Notes: generated by a model from the sequence alone, not told the origin. DNA of 64,000 nt from Dactylis glomerata (GCA_007115705.1 QXEO01000247.1:11102253-11166252), one strand, 5' to 3'; shown: positions 1 to 11,172, numbered from the stretch's first letter. Translations and numbers: made by a program.

Positions 1-1598
1 TGTTATATCTTTGCATCAAGGTGTATTTTTTCCTCTGGTCTCTATTGGTTTTCATCAAAAGAGTTGTTTATAAAAAGTTCGAATGGTGTTGGAAAAGAGA
101 AAAAGCTTTATGCAAAAAAAGTGGTACAAGAAGGAGTTTGTGTAGACTGCGGCCTAGGCTTTTGCATGTTGCGCTTGATGTCTTTTTGATAGTATGTTTA
201 GTGGTTTTGCTGTAGCATGACTTGTCTCAAATGACTGAGATTGCTTAATGAGCCTTTGAAAAAATCATGTGTTGTTTTAATTATTTGGAAGCATTATTTT
301 GGTTTTCTCCTTGATGCTTTATTTGGGTTGACTTGGTGCATGCTCACACATATTAGACTCATACAAAGTCTCCATTGCCTCTATGATCATTTAGTTTTTG
401 AATTTTGATGCCATCTTATGCTTCTTTTAATGTCGCTTTATCGGTTTGCATGATTATGGTCGTTATTGCTCTCTTAGTTGGTCGCTCCCAGTCTTTTGCT
501 AGCCCTCATTTTGTATTGAGTATGAGCTCTACTCGTGCATCCAACTCCTAAAAACCAAGTTGTTCCAAAGTGTCCACCATACATACCTATTAGCAATTTG
601 CTATTCCAAAGTACATTTGACTTGCTTTTATCTATCCTTCAAATTAAACTCTTTTTGGTGTTATACAAATATTGGTCAGTAAAGCTCTCACGAACTGGAT
701 GACACAATTTACTTTTCTTGTTTTAAAATTTTGACATTGTGGCTCTCTTATGTTGAGTTGTTATTCTTGCAAGTTATAAGTTGGGAATTAGCCCAGCCAT
801 GCCGTCATGGGGCAAGCTTTCAACATTGCACTATCTTTCATTTGAGTTGATATCGTGATCTTTTGTTTATAGATACTCGTAGTGTGAAATGAATTGGGAA
901 TCTTGCGGGATCATGGAGTTTGTATATGTGTTAGAGAAATGCTTGGGCCGCTAATCTAAGCCATGCATAATTCATGATGGAAATTTACAGCATGCCCATA
1001 GTGAACATTCGACGACGCATCTCACAATAAAAAGCTATACCAATGGTAAATAAAAGAGATGCCGAGGTGTTCATTGTCTGTTTATCCTGCCATTTTGATG
1101 TGGGCTTGTTCCATGTCATCGGGCACGGAGGTACCCCATTGGCGGTTCTCGATGATACGTGTATACTTACAATGACAAGAGCTTGCTTGGGACTCTAAGT
1201 AAAGTAGCATGAGGTTTGGGTATTCGTATTTCACGGGACACGAGGTTTTCAACTTATGATTTGTCAAGCATATGCAACATAAGTGTACTCGCATTAATTT
1301 TAACCATTCAAGATGCTTATGATGGGGGCAATGAGAGCTCAAAGCCGGTAAGTACCATAATTTTTGAAGGTTTATAAAACTTGCAATCACTGCTTCCCTC
1401 CGCGAAGGGCCTTTCTTTTACTTTTATGTTGAGTCTCCACCTTCTATCTTTATGCACCATTACGAGAGCATAGTTGTCATTCTGAGTATAATGTGCATTG
1501 TCCCAAAGTTTTCATTGATTGATTCATGATGTTGGTTTCACTTGTTCTCAAATTACTTGGATCTAGTCGCCCTCTTAAACTTGAAGGTGTCCTATGCA
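1..1598 (+). mobile_element. Element A: 3' internal noncoding region of a pol-less Gypsy-like LTR retrotransposon
   Basis: No credible coding sequence is present. Bases 1-440 match 10741-11172 in the same orientation with scattered differences, so both are copies of one family. Blocks near 480-560 and 1385-1430 are recognisable as the reverse complement of the 3' noncoding part of the - strand Gypsy element (about 21660-21760 and 21090-21150). The stretch is cut by the Mutator-like element at 1608 and resumes at 6035, ending in a polypurine tract and LTR. The left end of the element lies outside the window. Confidence 0.7.
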
Positions 1599-1607
1599 TT
1601 TATGTTT

Positions 1608-1675
1608 GGGATTTCTATTTTCGTGCCCTCAGGTCGTTAGTTGTGCTCAGTTTTCCCCAGCCGCTTAATTTTTCC
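1608..1675 (+). repeat. Left terminal inverted repeat of the Mutator-like element
   Basis: Pairs with the right end (about 5958-6025) over more than 60 bases with few mismatches, including the shared blocks GTGCCCTCAGGTCGTTAGTT and CTCAGTTTTCCCCAGCCGCT. Confidence 0.9.
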
Positions 1676-2001
1676 TCAGTTTTACCCAAGCCCTTGTCTG
1701 AAACTCTCACAAGGAGCTCGGACGGGAGGAATCCCGTTAAGTTGACAGTTGGTTGGTGCTGGCAAGTGGGGCCGCTGTTTGTGCCCCGCAGTGGACACGC
1801 CTCCACTTATCTAGATCATCGTGGGACCCGCAACTTGTCCACGTTAGCGCGCCAGACCCACAGCTTACCCAGGTGCCCGTTGCAAAATGGGAGCCTGAGC
1901 CAGCCTCGCGCCCGTGCCCGTGCCATTGCTTCCCCCTTCTTTCCCCGCGCCCCATTGTTCTTCTTATCCGGCAGCGGCAGCCCTTCCCCGGCAGGCGGGT
2001 G

Positions 2002-2670
2002 ATGTCTAGTTTCTCTTCGACCTCCCGTTCTTCATGGCCGCAGTATGGACCCGTGCCTTTGACAAGATGCCCTGACTGCCCACGCCAAGAGCCTCTGAAG
2101 CGGTCGATCTGTAAGACGAACGACAACGGCAACCGTGGACGTGAGTTCCTTGCATGCGAGAGCTTGCCATATAGAGAGGGGGATAAGGTTAGATCTCGCT
2201 CCAATTGCTCTGTTTTCTCTCGATTTTCTTGTTATTCCCTCGAATTTGGGATTTAGGGTTCACGTTGTTATTTTCAGATCCTGAAGAAATGCAGGTATTT
2301 CAAGTGGATCGATGTGTACGTTCAGAGGCTTAAATTGCAGGAATCAATTGGCGGTATTGGGGAGCGCAATTTGGGTGGGGGGTTACTTGCTGTAGAGAAT
2401 GCGGTGGAGAGAGGGGCCGTCCCGATTATGCCTAATGCTCCCAATGCAGAACTGGTGGAAGTGAAGGGAGAACTGAAGAAAATGAACAAGCAGTTAAAGC
2501 AGCTGATCGAGTTGAAGAAGCAAGCTAATCTGATGGCTGGTTTTTTTTTGTTGTATAATTGCGATCGGATTCTTATCATTGCTCGTCAAGCGCTAGAAGT
2601 TGTTACAAGGGATCCCTGGTTACAAATCCATTATTCGGTTACATGTACTTGTAGTTGTTTTCAAAGTTAG
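2002..2670 (+). CDS. GRF-type zinc-finger protein, two exons, carried in the Mutator-like element
   Basis: Exon 1 is 2002-2187 (62 codons) and exon 2 is 2278-2670. The 90-bp intron has GT and TTTCAG borders and both exons are phase 0, giving about 192 residues with no stop. The N-terminus has the GRF pattern: CPDC near residue 23, a cysteine near residue 37, GREF followed by a cysteine near residue 54, and across the splice KKC plus F-x-W. Then comes a Lys/Glu/Leu-rich helix (about residues 120-150) likely to form a coiled coil, and a hydrophobic C-terminus starting near LMAGFFLLY that resembles the membrane tail of related grass proteins but diverges. GRF fingers bind nucleic acid in topoisomerase III and endonuclease families; the role of the short grass versions is not known to me. 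Start chosen because it gives the Ser-rich N-terminus usual in this family. Expression is unproven. Confidence 0.65.
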
Positions 2671-2699
2671 TGTGTGCATTCACCGAAATTACCAAAAAA

Positions 2700-3290
2700 A
2701 ATAAGTGTTAGGGAATATAGGAATGCTAAAGATAGTTGATAATTGTTAGAGGGGTGACAAATAATGCATTCACCGAAATCCCACAAATATGTATGTCTCA
2801 TGTTTATACCAAAATTATACCACTTTTGGGACGTTTCAAATAACCAAAACTATATCCCAAACTATATTCCCTAAAAGAAAAGGAATGCTAAAGAAAGTTG
2901 ATAATTGTTAGAGGGGTGATAAATAATCCATTCACCGAAATCCCACAAATATGCCAAATATGTATGTCTCATGTTTCTACCAAAATTATACCATTTTTGG
3001 GCCGTTTCAAATTGCCAAAACTATATTCCCTAAAAGAAAAGGAATGCTAAAGATAGTTGATAATTGTTAGAGGGATGATAAATAATTCATTCACCAAAAT
3101 GCCCCAAATATGCCAAACATGTATGTCTCATGTTTCTACCAAAATTATACCACTTTTGGGCCATTTCAAATTACCAAAACTAAATTCTCTAAAAGAAAAG
3201 GAATGCTAAAGCTAGTTGATAATTGTTAGAGGGGTGATAAATATGTATGTCTCTTGTTTACCACTTTTAAGTTTAACATTTTTAAATCAT
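2700..3290. repeat. About 160-bp direct tandem repeat, four copies
   Basis: The block beginning GGAATGCTAAAG starts at about 2720, 2882, 3041 and 3200 (spacing 162, 159, 159). Each unit continues through shared text on ATTCACC, TATGTATGTCTC and CCAAAATTATACCA. The last copy is truncated. AT-rich, no coding potential, inside the Mutator-like element. Confidence 0.85.
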
Positions 3291-3347
3291 GGAAAATAAT
3301 GCATAAATAGAGGGAATATAGTTACGTAGCAAAATAATCCATAAATG

Positions 3348-3501
3348 CACACGGATTGACTCCACCAACCGTTGATCCACCGACAGAGAGAGAGAGAGGG
3401 GTGGCCACGAAGAGAGAGAGAGGGGTGGCCACGAAGAGACGGATAGGGGTATACTGCCCGTTAGATCAGTGGATCAACGGTTGGTGGAGTCGATCCGTGT
3501 G
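3348..3501. repeat. 33-bp inverted repeat around a duplicated GA-rich core
   Basis: Left arm 3348-3380 and right arm 3469-3501 are reverse complements with one mismatch. The loop holds two direct copies of a GAGAGAGAGGGGTGGCCACG block. This could be a small foldback element or MITE nested inside the MULE. No clear target duplication was found. Confidence 0.7.
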
Positions 3502-3539
3502 ACAACTGCTCAAACAATCAGGATAAGTTTGGGTTTCTG

Positions 3540-4110
3540 TGAGCATTTGTGACAGTACTTGAGGGCAAAACTGAGTAGTACTAAGAAACCAAGGGCACGT
3601 AAATAGTAAATAGACTAAGGGATTCAAACAAAATAATTACAAAATGAAAAATGCGTGTTTTGTACAATATAATTCATATTGGGCTACATCAAATTATTTG
3701 CAATTCAAATATACATGAGTGTGACAATTATGGCCTCATTTAGACAAACTATGTTTTGGGGAAGATGTTTTGCAAAGGGGTTTGAGTGGAAAACCATGCA
3801 TCTTCATAGCTACTAGTGATTATGAGAAGTGGCAATTTGTGGTAAAACATGATTTATCTATGTTTGTTAAGGTGGCAGGTTGCGTAGGAAGATTCCATGA
3901 GTAGGTGCCACTATGTTTTTATTTTTTTTTGGATTTTTTTGCGCATGAAATGACTCAATTAGCTATGTTAATCTCATTTGTTGACTCTCTATTGACCAGC
4001 TACTTGAGGGTAGAACTGAGTATATTGCACTTGCCAGTCTAAGTACTCGAGGGGAAAACTGAGTATATATAAAATTTCTGAATAAGGCCCGAGGGTAGAA
4101 CTGAGTACAC
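3540..4110. repeat. Diverged internal copies of the MULE terminal motif
   Basis: At about 3550-3615 there is GAGGGCAAAACTGAGTAG followed by AAGGGCACGTAAATAGTAAA, resembling the right terminus (GAGGGCACGAAAATAGAAAT, AAAACTGAGTA). Further GAGGG-x-AGAACTGAGTA motifs occur near 4005, 4045 and 4090. The intervening DNA (3616-4000) has no gene. The motifs fall between the GRF gene and the XS gene, as expected if two smaller elements were joined. Confidence 0.5.
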
Positions 4111-4333
4111 CAAACGTCGAAGGGTTAGCCTCGTGTCGCGGTGCACGCTGCAGCCGTGCATAGCGGACACGTGTTGCGGTACACCAAACGCCACCTTCGT
4201 CTTTATAGAGCCCCTCTCTCTCTCTCTCTCTCTCGACGCTTGCCCACTATCTCATTCTCACTGCAACCGCCTCTCCTGTCCCATCATCTTCTCCACTTCG
4301 CGTCGAAAAACCCCCTAAGAAAAAACCCCGGCG

Positions 4334-5419
4334 ATGGAGAAGCATGAGATGCCCATTTCTGACGTAGCCGCCGGCGCATCGGCCGCCGGCGCATCGGCCG
4401 CCGCCCCCGTCCAGGCCCCTGTCGCTGCTTCCGACGTAGGCGCCGGCGCAGCAGCCGCCGGCGCAATGGCCGCCGCCCCCGTCCAGGCCCCCGTCTAGGC
4501 ACCCATCCAGGCACCCATCCAGGCCCCCGTCGATTGGGACCTGTACGAAGACCCGTACTAACCAGTGCCGTACATCGCGCCGGCGAACCCCTACAACACC
4601 AGCATCATCGACGACTACCCGGAGGTAACCCTTTGTTCCCTTGTTCTTATGCCATTTCAATCCTTTTGTGTTAGATCTAGCGTTATTAGTGTTCGTCTGT
4701 TCCTAGTTCAATCCTTTTATGATAGATCTAGCGTTATTAGGGTTAGTCTGTTCCTAGTTCAATCCTTTTATGATAGATCTAGCGTTATTATGATAGATCT
4801 GGCGTTATTAGTGTTTGTGATTTGCTTTTGTTTAAGATTTGGTTAACTTATGTGAGTAATCAATCCCATCCCGTTAATTTGTGCCGATGATGATGAATAT
4901 TTGGGCACAAATTGATTCAGGGTTTGGTCTGTGAACAATTGGTGTGTACAAATTTGTTGTGCATGATCTTTGGTTCAGTGACCCAAATCCTGGATATAAG
5001 TGTGTCCAATGTAACTGAGGCTTCTTTTTTTCGTGCCCATATTATCATGCATGATCTTTTGTTCACTCTCTGTTCCATCATCGCTGCAATTGACTCTGTG
5101 TTTTTCAATCTTTGGCGCTACGTGACAGGTGCAGAGCAGCGACGTCGACAGCGACGACGAGTCCTTCCACACCAAGACTCGTCATGTCCTCAGGAGGCTG
5201 CAGTCCGGCCATTACGATCGCCACTTTGCTCGAGGCGTTTACAGGTGCCCCTTCTGCAACAGGAGGCTCCGCGCCGCCGACTTCAACTGCCTGGTGAACC
5301 ATGCCGAATCCCTTGGCAGTGCCCCTGGCGGCGCTAGAGTTGGAACGACCGTGAACGTGCATGCATTCATGGCCAAACACAAAGCACTTGGGATTCACCT
5401 GCGCAGCCTCCAAGCTTAA
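4334..5419 (+). pseudogene. XS zinc-finger (zf-XS) protein gene fragment, two exons, two nonsense codons
   Basis: Exon 1 (4334-4624, 97 codons) is Ala/Pro-rich with repeated AAGA and APVQAP blocks and ends in DDYPE. It contains two in-frame stops (TAG near 4496, TAA near 4558). The intron 4625-5128 has GT and CAG borders. Exon 2 (5129-5419) is open and phase-consistent. It encodes an acidic start (SSDVDSDDES) and then YRCPFCNRRL with a downstream NHAESLG histidine, the zinc-finger arrangement found N-terminal to XS domains in SGS3/FDM-type RNA-silencing proteins. No XS domain follows; the frame stops soon after HLRSLQA. The 5' side has a CT microsatellite (about 4211-4234). Most likely a captured, decayed fragment; sequencing error at both stops is less likely but possible. 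Confidence 0.6.
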
Positions 5420-5957
5420 TCCCATGTAAAATGTAGCTTATGTTGGATCTAGGGATCGGTAGTACTGTTGGATCTGTCCTGAATATATATATATATATGC
5501 TATGTTGACTGCTGTATGCAGCTTATCCTATATTTTCTCGATTTATTATGCTGCTGTGAATTTATCCTCTACTAGCTTCTAGATTTGCTACTAGATTTGT
5601 TAACATATTGGGCAAAAAACGAGGGCCAAAAGGCAACAATCATTAAAGAAAGACAGAAATAGAAGCTTCTCTAGATTTGATACTAATTTGGTGAAAAGAG
5701 AGAGAACTGTTACAGAGAGAGAGGGGAAAAAGGCGCTCTGAAAAATGCCAATTTGGGCCGAGAGAGACAAAACCGAGCTCTCACGTACAACCAAACGCGG
5801 TCTCGTCCTGTCCCACGCGGTCCCGTTCTACCAGCCCCACGCGACGCGGCCCCACACGACGCGGCCCCACACGTCAGCACGGAACGGTCAACTAAACGGC
5901 AACCCTCCCGTCCGACCGTCTGCGAGGGGTTTCAAACTAGAGCGAGGAGAAAACTGA
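5420..5957. other. No gene seen: 3' flank of the XS fragment and MULE subterminal region
   Basis: Contains a short AT dinucleotide run near 5486-5500 and GC-rich sequence with a doubled CACACGACGCGGCCC-like block near 5838-5870. Open frames here overlap the terminal repeat and show no family features. Confidence 0.5.
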
Positions 5958-6025
5958 GGAAAAGTTAAGCGGCTGGGGAAAACTGAGTACAACTAACGAC
6001 CTGAGGGCACGAAAATAGAAATTCC
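5958..6025 (-). repeat. Right terminal inverted repeat of the Mutator-like element
   Basis: Reverse complement of the left terminus. It ends exactly at the second TTTATGTTT copy (6026-6034). Confidence 0.9.
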
Positions 6026-6034
6026 TTTATGTTT

Positions 6035-6342
6035 TGCTCTCTCATGAAGGACAAGCTGAAAACCATTTGTATGTTTTTCCTTATGATTTGAACACATGTT
6101 TGACTTTCATTGTTTCATTTTCATGATCTTTTGTTCGTGTTCATTTTCATGTTATAACATGGTTGCTAAGTTTCTTCTATCAAGATTATATCTTTAATGC
6201 CCATGTTTTAAGTTCTTTTGATCCTAGCGCACAACGCTTACATATATGATCAAGATTGTGTAGGTGCATGTCACCTCAAAAATTATTTCTTTTGTTATCA
6301 CTTACCTACTCGAGGACGAGCAGGAGTTAAGCTTGGGGATGC
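6035..6342 (+). mobile_element. Element A internal 3' end with polypurine tract
   Basis: Continues element A after the MULE. It ends with an ACTCGAGGACGAGCAGG block and a polypurine-like tract GCTTGGGGATGC (6331-6342) immediately before the LTR start TGATACGTCTCC at 6343, the usual layout of this grass Gypsy group. Confidence 0.75.
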
Positions 6343-7986
6343 TGATACGTCTCCAATGTATCCATAATTTTTGATGCTCCATGCTTGTTTTTACACAATT
6401 TGCTTAGTGTTTCGTTACACTTCGTGGCATTTTTATGCATTTTCTGGAACTAACCTATTAACGAGATGCCACAGTGCCAGTTCCCTGTTTTCTGCTGTTT
6501 TTATGTTTCAGAAATGTTACACAGGAAATATTCTCGGAATTGGACGAAACCAAAGCCAGACGTCCAGATATTCACAGGAGCTTCCAGAACACCGAAGGAG
6601 AGACGGTGAGGAGCCACTGGTGGGCCACACCACCAGGGGGCGTGGCCTAGGGCTGGCCCGCGCCCCCCTATGGTGAGCCCCACCAGGGCCACTTCTGATG
6701 CTGCCCCTTCGCCTATAAAGACCCCCGATGGGAAAAACCTAAAGACCCGATCACTTTTCCAGAACACATCGTGATCCGCCGCCACCGTCGACCCAAAGAT
6801 CGGGAGGGTCCAGAAGCTCTTCCCGGCACCCTGCCGGAGAGGGGAATCGCCACCAGAGGTCCTCTTCATCGCCATGCTTGCCTCCGGCGCGATGAGTGAG
6901 TAGTCTACCTTGGACTATGGGTCCATAGCAGTAGCTAGATGGTTGTCTTCTCCACCATGTGCTTCATGTTTAGATCTCATGAGCTGTCTTACATGATCGA
7001 GATCACCGTTATGTAATTCTACATGTTGTGTTTGTTGGGATCCGATGAATATTGGTGTTATGATTGAGTTGATGTGCTGAATATTATCTTATGTTATCTC
7101 TATGTTGTTTATGATCTTGCGTGCTCTCCGTTGTTAGTAGCTATCTTGGCCGAGTAGTTGCTAGTGACTCCAAGAGGGGTATTTATGCTCGATAGTGGGT
7201 TCATGCCTCTATTTAATCTGGGGGAGTGACAGAAACCTCTAAGGTTGTAGATGTGTTGTTGCTACTAGGGGGAAAACAACATTCATATGCTCGAGGGCAT
7301 ATTCTTTGTTTACATTATACACTTTGCTTAATGCAGTTATCTATTGTTCGCAACTTAATACTTGTGGAGTTCTCGGATTGATTCACCACAAGTGGATTAT
7401 TAGTCATAGATGCAGTTGGATGGCTGTCTATGTATCTTGTTGTAATGCCCAAAGTAAATCTCATTGTGATCCTCTCGACATGCATGTTGTCTTTATTCTA
7501 TCAATTGCCCAACTGTAATTTGTTTACCCAGCATGTATTATTTTATCTTATGGAGAGACATCACTAGTGAACTGTGGACCCCGGTCCTATTTCCTTTATA
7601 TTGCTATCACCTGTTTACTTTACTCGCATTGTTTACTTTACTCACATATTACTATTGCTTTCCACTCGATACGCTCATACCCTTTGTTTCAAGTAAACCG
7701 GTGAGATTGACAACCTCATCGTAAGTTGGGAACAAAGTATTTGGTTGTGTTGTGTGCAGGTTCCACGTTGCCGCTCGCAAAGCAAAGCTTGGACGAGGCG
7801 CCCTATAAATTGTCCGAAGCTATCGCGAAGCTAGCGGGCATCACCTTCTGTCGTATTCATCCTCCTACTGGATTGATAACCTTGGTTTCATAACTGAGGG
7901 AAAACTTGCTGCTATATTCATCAAACCTTCTCTTGGGGTTTCCAACTGGCCGGTCATTTACTACATATTCCCACGTTAACTTGGCA
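6343..7986 (+). mobile_element. Element A LTR, first (complete) copy
   Basis: Starts TGATACGTCTCC directly after the polypurine tract. Contains a promoter-like CCTATAAAGACC (6712-6723). Ends shortly before a degenerate primer-binding-like site at 7997-8012. The right boundary is approximate because the terminal bases are diverged. Bases from about 7090 on are repeated at 8068-8949. Confidence 0.65.
6713..6720 (+). promoter_or_regulatory. Putative LTR TATA box
   Basis: CTATAAAG follows a GC-rich stretch about 370 bp into the LTR, a typical place for the U3 promoter of these elements. Start of transcription would be about 30 bases downstream. Confidence 0.5.
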
Positions 7987-7996
7987 CAGAAGTTTC

Positions 7997-8067
7997 TGTC
8001 GCCGTTCCCGTGTACTAAAGAAGAAGCTTTCACACCATCATCACCGCGCCATCAATTATATATCTTT
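7997..8067 (+). other. Degenerate primer-binding site and stub of internal sequence between two LTR copies
   Basis: TGTCGCCGTTCCCGTG resembles the TGGCGCCGTTGCCGGGGA primer-binding site intact at 27820-27838 (- strand). About 45 bp of leader follow, then the sequence jumps into the middle of another LTR. Confidence 0.45.
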
Positions 8068-8949
8068 ATATTATCTCTATGTTGTTTATGATCTTGCATG
8101 CTTTCTGTTGCTAGTAGATATCTTGGCCGAGTAGATGCTAGTGACTCCAAGAGAGAGTATTTATGCTCGATAGTTGGGTTCATGCCTCTCGTAATCTGGA
8201 GGAGTGACAGAAACCTCTAAGGTTGTAGATGTGTTGTTGCCACTAGGGAGAAAACAACATTCTTGTGTCCAAGGACATTTGCTTTGTTTACTTTACGCAC
8301 TTTGCTTAATGCAGTTATCCATTATTCGCAACTTAATACTCAAGGGGTACTCGGATGACTCCCCATGAGTGGATTATTAGTCATAGATGCAGTTGGATTA
8401 CGGTCTATGTATTTTGTCGTAATGCCCAGAGTGAATCTCATAGTGATCCTCATGACATATGTATGCTATCTTTATTCTATCAATTGCCCAACTGTAATTT
8501 GTTTACCCAGCATGTTATTATTTATCTTATGGAGAGACACTACTAGTGAACTGTGGACCCTGGTCCAATTTCCTTTACATTGCTATACCATTTTACTTTT
8601 ACTCGCACTGTTTACTTTCTTGCATACTATTATCCTTTTACCACTCGATACACTCAATCCTTTGTTTACAACAAACCGGTGAGATTGACAACCTCATCGT
8701 AAGTTGGGAGCAAAGTTCTTGGTTGTGTTGTGTGCAGGTTTCACGTTGCTGCTGGGTGAAGACACACCAACAATATTTCTGGCACCATTGTCCGGAGTGT
8801 CGCAAAGCTAGCAAGCATCACCTTCTGAAGTTTGGTTTTTTCCTACTGGTTCGATAAACCTTGGTTTCACAACTGAGGGAAGACTTGCTGCTGTGCTCAT
8901 CATACCTTCCTCTTGGGGTTCCCAACGAGCTGTTACTTACAAGTCATCA
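8068..8949 (+). mobile_element. Element A LTR, second copy, 5'-truncated
   Basis: Repeats 7090-7960 with many point differences (for example the TTATCTCTATGTTGTTTATG block at about 7095 and 8072). Ends just before a good primer-binding site. The arrangement LTR - stub - partial LTR - internal suggests recombination between related copies. Confidence 0.65.
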
Positions 8950-8959
8950 ACGAGTTTTC

Positions 8960-8977
8960 TGGTGCCATTGCCAGGGA
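8960..8977 (+). other. Primer-binding site of element A
   Basis: TGGTGCCATTGCCAGGGA lies 10 bases after the LTR end and matches the Gypsy element's site at 27820-27838 with a few changes. Confidence 0.6.
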
Positions 8978-9136
8978 GAAAGAAGACTTCTGCAAGGGGA
9001 GTCTCTCACGCAGAATCTTTTACTTTGTTTTTGTTTTGCTTTATTTTATTTTTGCTTGCATCTTTTTATCAAAAATACAAAAAAAAATTAGTTCCTTTGA
9101 TAGTTTGCATCCTGTTACTTTTACTTTTAGTTCATC

Positions 9137-9533
9137 ATGTTGTTCCCTAAGTATGCTTTGGAGGACCTTACAATAGGTAGTGGTTCTATTATTGGAAAAT
9201 GTAACATTGAGGAGTTCTTTAATCATGTTAGTATGCATAAAGATGTTGAGGATAGATCTTTGGCTGAGCTTGCTCCTAGTTATGAAGTTGATGTTGCTTA
9301 TTTAGTTCACATGTTAGAGGCTAGGTTTGTTAACCTTAATCCTTTTATGCAACAAATGTTTCTTAAGCTTCATGATATCGAAGACTCACGAGAAGAAAGA
9401 CTTTATTTTAGAGACTTTGCGTAGAGAATTTAGAGATGTTGCTATTGAAGCTAGAAAAGTTTTTGAGTGTTTTAATATGCTTGGCTCACCTGTTAATGTT
9501 GTTGGTACAACCAAAGAAGATATCAAAGTATGA
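9137..9533 (+). pseudogene. Short gag-like ORF of element A, frameshifted
   Basis: The frame from 9137 (MLFPKYALEDL) runs 95 codons to a stop at 9422-9424. An overlapping +1 frame carries on to 9533 (ending TKEDIKV), so one frameshift near 9390-9420 appears to break a single reading frame. The sequence is Phe/Leu/Glu-rich and looks like the short gag-related ORF of pol-less Triticeae Gypsy elements. I see no CCHC finger, protease, RT or integrase after it. Function unproven; it could be a structural protein remnant used in trans with a helper. Confidence 0.5.
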
Positions 9534-11172
9534 ATTCCTTGCTAACTTGTAGGATTGCATGAAGCTTTGGAAAATAATTTTGATTGGATTTGTCCTGAAA
9601 ACCCTTTTGATGAAAGTAGTGAACCAAAGAGTGTTCACAAGGGATCTTCAAAAACTCATTTGGATACAATTCAATTTATTGTTGAGAAGACTTCTGCAAT
9701 TGATCTTAATGCCTCATTCGAAAATACTTGATTTGCACTTTCTGCGCCTAGCTCAAAGGCGTTAAAGAAAAACACTCTTGGGAGATAACCCAATGTTTTC
9801 TTTTCAGTACTTTTTTCTTTTATTTGAGTCTTGGAAGTTATTACTACTGCAATGAACTCTCCTTATCATTTTTTATTTCGTTGGTGTGCCAAGAAGAACC
9901 TCTAATTTGAGGGAAGTAAGATTTGGGGAAGTTGTTGTCCTGAAACAGATTTCTGCGCTGCACCGTAAAAATTCATGAAACTTCTCAGAATATCTTTTTG
10001 ATCTGAAATTTCTTGAGCATATGCCCCAGGTTATATCCAAAATTTCATTAGTTTTGCACTTTTCTATTTGAGCAACAGAAGGTCCTCGAAAAATTCGACC
10101 TTTGTTAGCTATTATGTTTTGACAGATTTCTGCCACTATTTGTGTTTGCCTCTCGATCGCTTTCTTTTTGAGTTCTTTTGATCACGGGACTTTTGAGGAA
10201 GTTGCTACAATATTATATACTTTATATGTGGTGTTTTTGAGTTTGAAACTGAACCAAAAAGGGTTGATTCACTATTATGTTTATGCTAACATTGCTAATA
10301 GAATTGTGTGAAGTTTTGTATGAAGGAAGTTTTCAAGTGTAGGGATTGGAGAATGATGAGATGAGATGAAGTATGGACAAAAGCTCAAGCTTGGGGATGC
10401 CCATGTCACCTCAAGAAATATCCAAGAGGTACAAGCGTCAAAGCTTGGGGATGCCCCCGAGGCACCCCTTCTTCATCGGCAAAAATTAGGTCACCTTTCA
10501 ACATACTATATTTTTATTGCTTCATATTCTATGCGTTTTTCTTGGAGCGTCTTTACTTTTGCTTTCATTTTTTCTTTTGTTTTTGTTTGCTGCAATAAAT
10601 TGTTGGACCCCAACAAATTTCTTTTAGAGAAGTCGTACCTTGTTTTCCATTGCCAAGAACACTATATTTTTCACTCTTATCGTTCAACGAGTGTTCTCTT
10701 TTTCTAGAACTGCGTTTAGCTTTCATTTTTCGCCTTGATTTTTGTTCAAATCTTGTTTTATCTTTGCATCAAAGTGTATTTAGACCACTGGTAAATGTTG
10801 GTTTTCATCAAAAAGATTTGTCTCAAAAAGGTTTGAATGGTGTTGGAAAAGAGAAAAAGTTTCATGCAAAAAAGTGGTATAAAAAGGAGCTTGTTTAGAC
10901 TGCGGCTTAGAATTTCTCATGCCATGCTTGATGTTTTTGATAGTATGCTTAGTAGTTTTTGCTATAGCATGACTTGTCTCAAATGACTGAGATTGCTTAA
11001 TGAGCCTTTGAAAAAATCATGCGTTGTTTTTATTATATGGAAGCATTTATTTGGTTTTCTCCTTGATGCTTTATTTGGGTTGACTTGGCGCATGCTTACA
11101 ACATGTTTGACTCCTACAAAGTCGCCATAAGCCTTTATGATCATTTGGTTTTTGACTTGTGATTCCATTTTA
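9534..11172 (+). mobile_element. Element A internal region without coding capacity, truncated
   Basis: AT-rich. Two copies of the polypurine-like CAAGCTTGGGGATGCC occur near 10386 and 10440. Bases 10741-11172 repeat window positions 1-440. The family sequence ends abruptly near 11172, where unrelated GC-rich DNA begins. Small open frames here show no recognisable domain. Confidence 0.6.

Larger units (their letters stand above)
1608..6025. mobile_element. Mutator-like element (non-autonomous, Pack-MULE type) with 9-bp TSD
   Basis: The two ends are inverted copies of about 60 bp: GGGATTTCTATTTTCGTGCC at the left and the complement of GGAATTTCTATTTTCGTGCC at the right. They are flanked by the identical 9-bp duplication TTTATGTTT (1599-1607 and 6026-6034). 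Nine-base duplications with long terminal inverted repeats are the Mutator hallmark. No transposase is visible. The 4.4-kb interior carries a GRF zinc-finger gene, a 160-bp tandem array, a foldback, and a broken XS zinc-finger gene, so it reads as a gene-capturing element. It inserted into element A internal sequence, which continues cleanly on both sides. Confidence 0.92.

Noticed and set aside
1737..2256. Alternative long frames on both strands at the left of the GRF gene
   Set aside because: GC-rich leader gives several open frames. Only the spliced frame starting at 2002 shows the zinc-finger pattern.
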